Under the pieces are notes generated by a model that had not been told where the DNA came from, ran no database searches, and saw nothing but the letters and a program-made list of their open reading frames with translations. A DNA stretch of 64,000 nucleotides from Talaromyces rugulosus. Its lineage: Eukaryota > Ascomycota > Eurotiomycetes > Eurotiales > Trichocomaceae. Location of the stretch: assembly GCF_013368755.1 (NCBI RefSeq), contig NC_049565.1, forward strand, positions 2,728,001-2,792,000, given 5' to 3'. Numbering within the stretch: the stretch's first letter is position 1; every line of letters starts with the position of its first letter. The translations under genes and the position numbers were made by a program. This document shows, in pieces, positions 59,216 through 64,000 of the stretch.

Positions 59216-61026
59216 TTAAACGGCTGGCGCCTTCTCTTCTGTCTTTTGATCATCACCTTTATGTTCCCCCAGTCTCAGGAATGGGATCAACATGGCCAGG
59301 GGAACAGCAGCTACTGATACAGCCAAACCACAGGCAAAAACGTCCTTGATTCCTGTCATATAAGCCCTGAGCACATCCTCTAGAACTTCGCCGCTGTAGA
59401 CTTTGTGGATGTCGGATGCGCCTGTGCTTAGAACCTGGGCAGCGTCGAGATTAGGGGCAATAGTTGCAAGAGTCTGTACTAGGCGGTTGTTAAAGATAGA
59501 CTGCCCTGCTACGATGAAATAGACAGCGCTGCTCGATAGTGCCACTGGTCTTGTGGTTAGTGGACACATTTATTATTGCGACGGGAAATTGTTATTATAT
59601 ACTTACTAAACATGATTCCAGTGATGCTCGGCACGTCCTCCTGCTTAGATAAGCCTTGCGCTGCCATCATAGGGATCTGGTTACCAAAGCCAACCCCAAA
59701 CCCAAAGAGAACCTGAGGACCGATGTACCGAGCTTTGGATGAGTCGATCTCCAGAGTGTATAGCAGCGCCATGCCAGCAGTCATCAAGAGCGCACTGAGA
59801 ACCTGAAAAGGCTGCAGGTAGCGTGTTTTCTCAACGACTTTACCACTGACCATGGTTCCCACGCCAAAAAACACCAAGAACGGAAGGGTGTTGACGCCAC
59901 CTATAATGGCCGACTGGCCGTGAATGGATTGCATGAAAATCGGAAGATAGAACATGACCTGGTAAAAAGCAGCGGTGGTGCTTTGCAAACAGTTAGCCTT
60001 TTCTCAAGAGACAACCCCGATCAACAATCAAAGGCAATCGATGATGACTTACATAAAGGACCACAAGGCATTAGCCCACACCACACGTGGTTTTATGAGC
60101 CTGATAGGAACCATAGCACGTGCAGTTTGGAACTTCTCAACGATGACGAAGGCGATCGTGAGTATAATCCAAACGACCAAGGTGGCAATGACAGAGCCAT
60201 TATTCCATGCTTTACTCTGGCCGCCCCACTGCAGGGCCAAGGTGAGGCATACAAGCGAAGTAAGGATGATGCTGAAACCCGGAAGGTCTAATTGTAAGAA
60301 GATCTCTTTCCAGGTCGCAGGTTCAGGTTTGATGTGTTTTGGTATGTGCAAAAAGAGCAGTAACAACACGACGATAGGGACACCAAGTGGTAAGTTGATA
60401 TAGAAACACCACCGCCAGGAGACGCCGCTTGTTAAGGCGCCGCCGATTATAGGCCCGAGAACAGTTGATACCATAAAGATGCCCATCCAGATCCCAATCA
60501 ACATAGGGTGCTTCGAAGGGTGGGAGATGTAGTTGATGACAATGATAGATCCGTTCATTGCACCGGTGATACCGAGTCCTTGGATAGCCCGGCCAATAAT
60601 GACGGCAATACTATTCGGAGCTGTTGCAACTACAATGCTCCCAATTAAGAATATTGCAATAGCGGCAAGGTACACATATTTGACGTGGAAGTACTTGTAC
60701 GCCTTGCCCCATACTCCTGAAGTGGCAGCGGTAACGAGGAAAGTTGCGCTTCCATACCATCCTGTATCGTCAAGTGCATGGAATGTGTCGGTGATGGAGG
60801 GAATGGCAGTTGCGATAATACCAATCTCCAGGGCTGTGAGGAGACCGCTCATGTTCATGGTGAAAATGACGAGAAACAGGCGTAAGCCTGTTGCGTACTC
60901 GGGGTCATCGGCGTCCTTGTTCGCATCATCAGATTCAGGGGCTAGCTTGTCTGACTGCTCAACTGGCTGCTGGGAGTCGTCCTCGGCGCTCTTCCCTTCC
61001 TCGGAGTCTGCATTTTGGAACGACAT
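59216..61026 (-). CDS. Major facilitator superfamily exporter (DHA2-type)
   Basis: 558 residues from exons 61026-60053, 59980-59607 and 59544-59216. An acidic cytosolic N-terminus of about 45 residues precedes many transmembrane helices, probably 14. Family landmarks are ALEIGIIATAIPSI in the first helix, DDTGWYGSATFLV, GRAIQGLGITGAMNGS, and STVLGPIIGGALTSG followed by SWRWCFYINLPLG, the standard DHA2 drug:H+ antiporter segment. Exon 3 encodes the last helices and a charged tail. Likely role: plasma-membrane export of the cluster product, giving self-protection. It is divergent from the Zn2Cys6 regulator across 409 bases. Splice phases are consistent, so it appears intact. Confidence 0.92.
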
Positions 61027-61435
61027 GTTCGGCGTTTTGCGTTGCTGTGCTTTGGGGAGAACAGAGAATGAGCAGAGTTGCTCTTTTAATTCTCAAGCAA
61101 ACATGCAAAGATCGAATTGCAATAACAAAGATTACATTATCCATTATTGATTATTATTAATTTGACCGCCGCAGCCTTTATTGTACTACTCTACTCTATT
61201 CGTCCGCCGCATTTTGTTCCGCCGGCCATCTCCATCCGCCGTGTCACGTGCTTGATGGACATGCGACTAGCTATTTTTGGAATAGCGCTCGGCGGTCGAA
61301 CACATTAGTTACTTATTATCGACCCGCCGCGTTCCCTGATCTTCTCCTCCTCCGTGTTCAACGGCAGCCTTGCCTCCTTGCTTTCTTTCTTTGGCACAGG
61401 TTACTACTCTACATTGGAACATATCCATCGAAAAA
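61027..61435. promoter_or_regulatory. Divergent promoter, MFS and Zn2Cys6 gene, six CCGCCG sites
   Basis: CCGCCG occurs at 61166-61171, 61204-61209, 61219-61224, 61236-61241 and 61324-61329, and as CGGCGG at 61290-61295: six copies in 164 bases. A CACGTG box lies at about 61246. Such density is far above chance for a hexamer and suggests operator sites for a CGG-binding Zn2Cys6 protein, perhaps the product of the gene at 61436 (autoregulation). The hexamer also occurs three times between the two synthases. Confidence 0.6.
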
Positions 61436-63656
61436 ATGGATGTCAAGCGACGGTTGCGCAAGGGGACGCACAGTTGCTGGGAGTGCAAGCGGCGGAAGAT
61501 GCGCTGTGTCTCCGATCCCCGCAACGAGGCCCTGTGCGTTGGCTGTCTGCGCCGGGGCTCACGGTGTGTTCGCCAGGAATTCCCAGAAGAGCTGGCGCAT
61601 TTCCAGATGCGGAGCAGCGTGAACAATAATCATAGCTATAATGCTCGAGAAACCCATACACATATATCCCATCCATTCTCCAGCGGCATTTCCACGGCCT
61701 ACCACCGATCGGACCATGTCGTATCGACGACTGGCTTTGAGCCGTTGCGAGGGGTTTGTCCACCTCCGCCACGTGATGTCATAAAAAGTGTTAACTCTCT
61801 CGCAGCAGCAATCTTCTCACCCCAGGCACCCGAGCCTGTCACGCTTCTTACATGCGTCGTTGCCTCCACGCGACGACATTGAGAAGATCTGCAAGGCTAG
61901 CCACCACCCGTCGGTTCTTGCCCACGAGGTCATGACGCTGCCGTATTCAACGCTCGACGAGATCGGCCTGAAGACACCGGCCGTCCTGCTTGATATCCCG
62001 GAACCGGATGCGCATCCCGTGCTCATCGCGCGCTATATGCTGCTGCTCGCCTCTTTCCTCCAGTATCTTCACCCGACTTTGCACAAGGATATCAGCGGCC
62101 TGTCGGAATTGCCGCGCGTTATCATGGAACGCCTGGTCGATCGGGCTGTTGGTTCTGTGACAACAAATGACAAGTTCCTCGGTAGCATCGAGAGCCTTGA
62201 GTGTGTCATGATTGAGAGTGTGCTCCAGGCAAATATTGGCAACTTGCGTCGCAGTTGGCTCTCCGGACGACGTGCCATGAGCATCGCCCAGTTGATGGGC
62301 CTGAACCGGCCGCATAACCAAACCCAGTACACAATCCTAAACCCGCGCACATCATATCACCCGCAATTGATGTGGTTTCGTATCGTCTTTCTTGACCGCT
62401 ATCTCTGTCTAATTCTAGGCGTCTCGCAGGGCTGTTCTGACCACAGCATGGCGTCCGAGGCGTTGCTTGCTAGCGACACTCCTATGGGACGGCTCGAGCG
62501 CCTCCACTGCGTTATCGCGTCACGCATCCTCGAACGCAACGAACTGAACATGAGCGCAGCGGAAGAAGTTGCCTTGACGCGGAAGCTAGATGCAGAATTG
62601 CAGAGCGCAGCACGGAGCCTGCCCAGTTCCTGGTGGCTGACCCCGCCCCTGGATGTGGCAACAGTGGCAGACAAGCAGGAGCGCTTTTGGAATACACGGC
62701 GCATATTCGCACAAGTGCTACACTATAACCTCCTCAACCAGCTACATCTCCCGTACATGCTGTGCACGTCGTCATCGTTGACGGGCGATCGCCGGTCCGA
62801 GTACGCGCACATCACCTGCGTCAACGCCTCCCGAGAGGTGCTCTCACGCTTCCTTACGCTGCGTAGCTCTACCGGCGCCGCCTATAGTTGTCGCACGGTT
62901 GACTTTCTCGCCCTTATGGCGGCTATGACCTTGCTCCTAGCACACCTTAACAGCAAAGGCGGCGACAGCGAGAATCTCCTCGCGCACCAATATCACAGCG
63001 ATCGTGCTATGATTGAGCAAGTGCAGAAGAATATGGAAGAGACGAATCGTCTTAGTTCGGATGCACTGAGCGAGCGAAGTGCCGCATTATTGCGCCAGCT
63101 GCTCTCCATCGACGTGGAAACGGCCGACAGAGATCGACAAGATTTTAGGAGGGTCAGCGTGCAGGCAGCAGGGGCTGAGACGGCGGCCATAGATCTGGAT
63201 GAGAGCGTCGTTGTCAGCGTACATATTCCCTACTTTGGCGTCATCAAGATTGCCCGCGAAGGCATCAACAAAGAGATACCCAAGCCACCAGCGAAGACGG
63301 CTGTAGAGCCTGCGACGCGCCCGTCTCCGCAGACGCAGCCGAGCGAGACACCAGATGAAGAGGTGTTGACACCAGTTGATGCTAGCAACGACATGTTTCC
63401 GACCATGTCGGGTACCAATGCACCCACCCAGCCGCAGCCAGGTAACACGCGATCCATCCCAGCTGGCGCGGACGAGGCTGCGCAATTGGGGCAGCTACCT
63501 GATTCTCTTTGGCCATATGAGGATTATTACCCTGGATTGGCAGCTGGAGGAGAGCAGTGGGCCCTCCAGGGCGTCGACATGGCTTTTTTCGAGAACCTAA
63601 TGAGAGGCTGGGCTCCGGAGACGATGTGCCAGGTGGACTGGAGTGGAGTCAAGTAG
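61436..63656 (+). CDS. Zn2Cys6 transcription factor, probable cluster regulator
   Basis: About 700 residues. The N-terminus is a binuclear zinc cluster: CWECKRRKMRC followed nine residues later by CVGCLRRGSRC, i.e. CX2CX6CX9CX2CX6C, preceded by the basic MDVKRRLRKGTHS. The first frame runs from 61436 into about 61790. The rest, in another frame, starts about 61800 and ends at 63656 (SRFLHASLPPRDDIEKICKA onward, a helical fungal regulator middle domain). An intron near 61710-61810 must join them; several donor/acceptor pairs fit and I cannot fix the junction. The C-terminal quarter is Pro/Thr-rich with an acidic end, as in activation domains. Divergent from the exporter, with many CCGCCG sites in the shared promoter, it is the likely pathway activator. 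Confidence 0.88.
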
Positions 63657-63685
63657 CCCGTAGTCAAAGGCGTAATAAGCTGTAA

Positions 63686-63876
63686 TTAGCTATATCTAGT
63701 GATCCCTTGAGCGTTGACATCGGCTCCCTTCGCTAGTAGTCGTTGCACAGCCTCCAGATGTCCTCCCACTGACGCAGCATAAAGAGCATTGCCATGAAAC
63801 CCACCATGAGCGTTGATATCGGCTCCACTTTCTAGTAATATCTGTGCACCCTTGTAATGTCCACACAGAGATGCCC
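63686..63876 (-). pseudogene. Ankyrin-repeat gene remnant
   Basis: A minus-strand frame of about 63 codons reads two ankyrin repeats (ASLCGHYKGAQILLESGAD and NALYAASVGGHLEAVQRLL) ending in GADVNAQGI and a stop. Directly upstream in the same frame is a TAA, and no start or further repeats follow, so this is only the tail of a lost ankyrin gene. It is convergent with the Zn2Cys6 gene and cut off on its 5' side by the transposon end. Confidence 0.7.
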
Positions 63877-63887
63877 ATTAACGTATT

Positions 63888-64000
63888 TTATAAGCACCGC
63901 GGGCCACATAAGCGTGCCGGGCCACCCTCTCAATTTCCTCCCAGTTTCAACCCAACATAATTTTGAAAATCGCGCCACCACACCAATATGTCTCAGAACG
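63888..64000 (+). mobile_element. 5' end of a pogo-like transposon, runs off right edge
   Basis: Homologous, in inverted orientation, to 58981-59095. It carries an ATG at about 63990 beginning MSQN, a common start of fungal pogo-class transposases, and continues past the window. It is less C-to-T decayed than the left copy. Confidence 0.6.

Noticed and set aside
59101..63887. The MFS and Zn2Cys6 genes as cargo of a single large transposon
   Set aside because: The flanking ends point outward, away from the genes, so they belong to two separate copies rather than the two ends of one element.

Overview
The window is genomic DNA of a filamentous ascomycete (Pezizomycotina). The evidence is short GT-AG introns of about 50-170 bases, multidomain iterative type I polyketide synthases (PKSs), a Zn2Cys6 regulator, a bANK (basic region plus ankyrin) regulator, RIP-like C-to-T decay in a transposon, and housekeeping genes with fungal architecture. 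I cannot name the genus from sequence alone.

Region 1 (1-27.7 kb) is a polyketide accessory region. Two highly reducing PKSs (HR-PKSs) bracket a set of tailoring and control genes. PKS-1 (minus strand, runs off the left edge) is divergent from an alpha/beta hydrolase of the type that releases or transfers HR-PKS chains. Then come a bANK (TOXE-like) regulator, a secreted bicovalent-FAD oxidoreductase, a short-chain dehydrogenase, a cytochrome P450, a BAHD-type acyltransferase, and complete PKS-2 (KS-AT-DH-MT-degenerate ER-KR-ACP), which is divergent from the acyltransferase. Two chains plus an acyltransferase suggest an esterified two-polyketide product; this is inference.

Region 2 (28.8-39 kb) is a block of ordinary conserved genes: an Atos/FAM214-like protein, cyclase-associated protein, a MAK32-like pfkB kinase, a small three-exon membrane protein, mitochondrial ribosomal protein mL44 and a BSP-family putative metallopeptidase. 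It separates the two biosynthetic regions.

Region 3 (40.2-63.7 kb) is a second, different cluster. An intronless non-reducing PKS (SAT-KS-AT-PT-ACP-TE) is divergent from a ten-exon HR-PKS without methyltransferase (KS-AT-DH-ER-KR-ACP). This is the arrangement of resorcylic-acid-lactone type pathways: the reducing enzyme makes a starter chain, the SAT loads it, and the TE closes a lactone. A decayed pogo/Fot1 transposon with a nested solo LTR follows, then a divergent MFS exporter / Zn2Cys6 regulator pair. The hexamer CCGCCG is repeated in both divergent promoters of this cluster, so the regulator may act on it. The HR-PKS carries a one-base frameshift in its AT domain, so the cluster may be dead unless this is a sequence error. 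The window ends in an ankyrin remnant and the start of another transposon copy.
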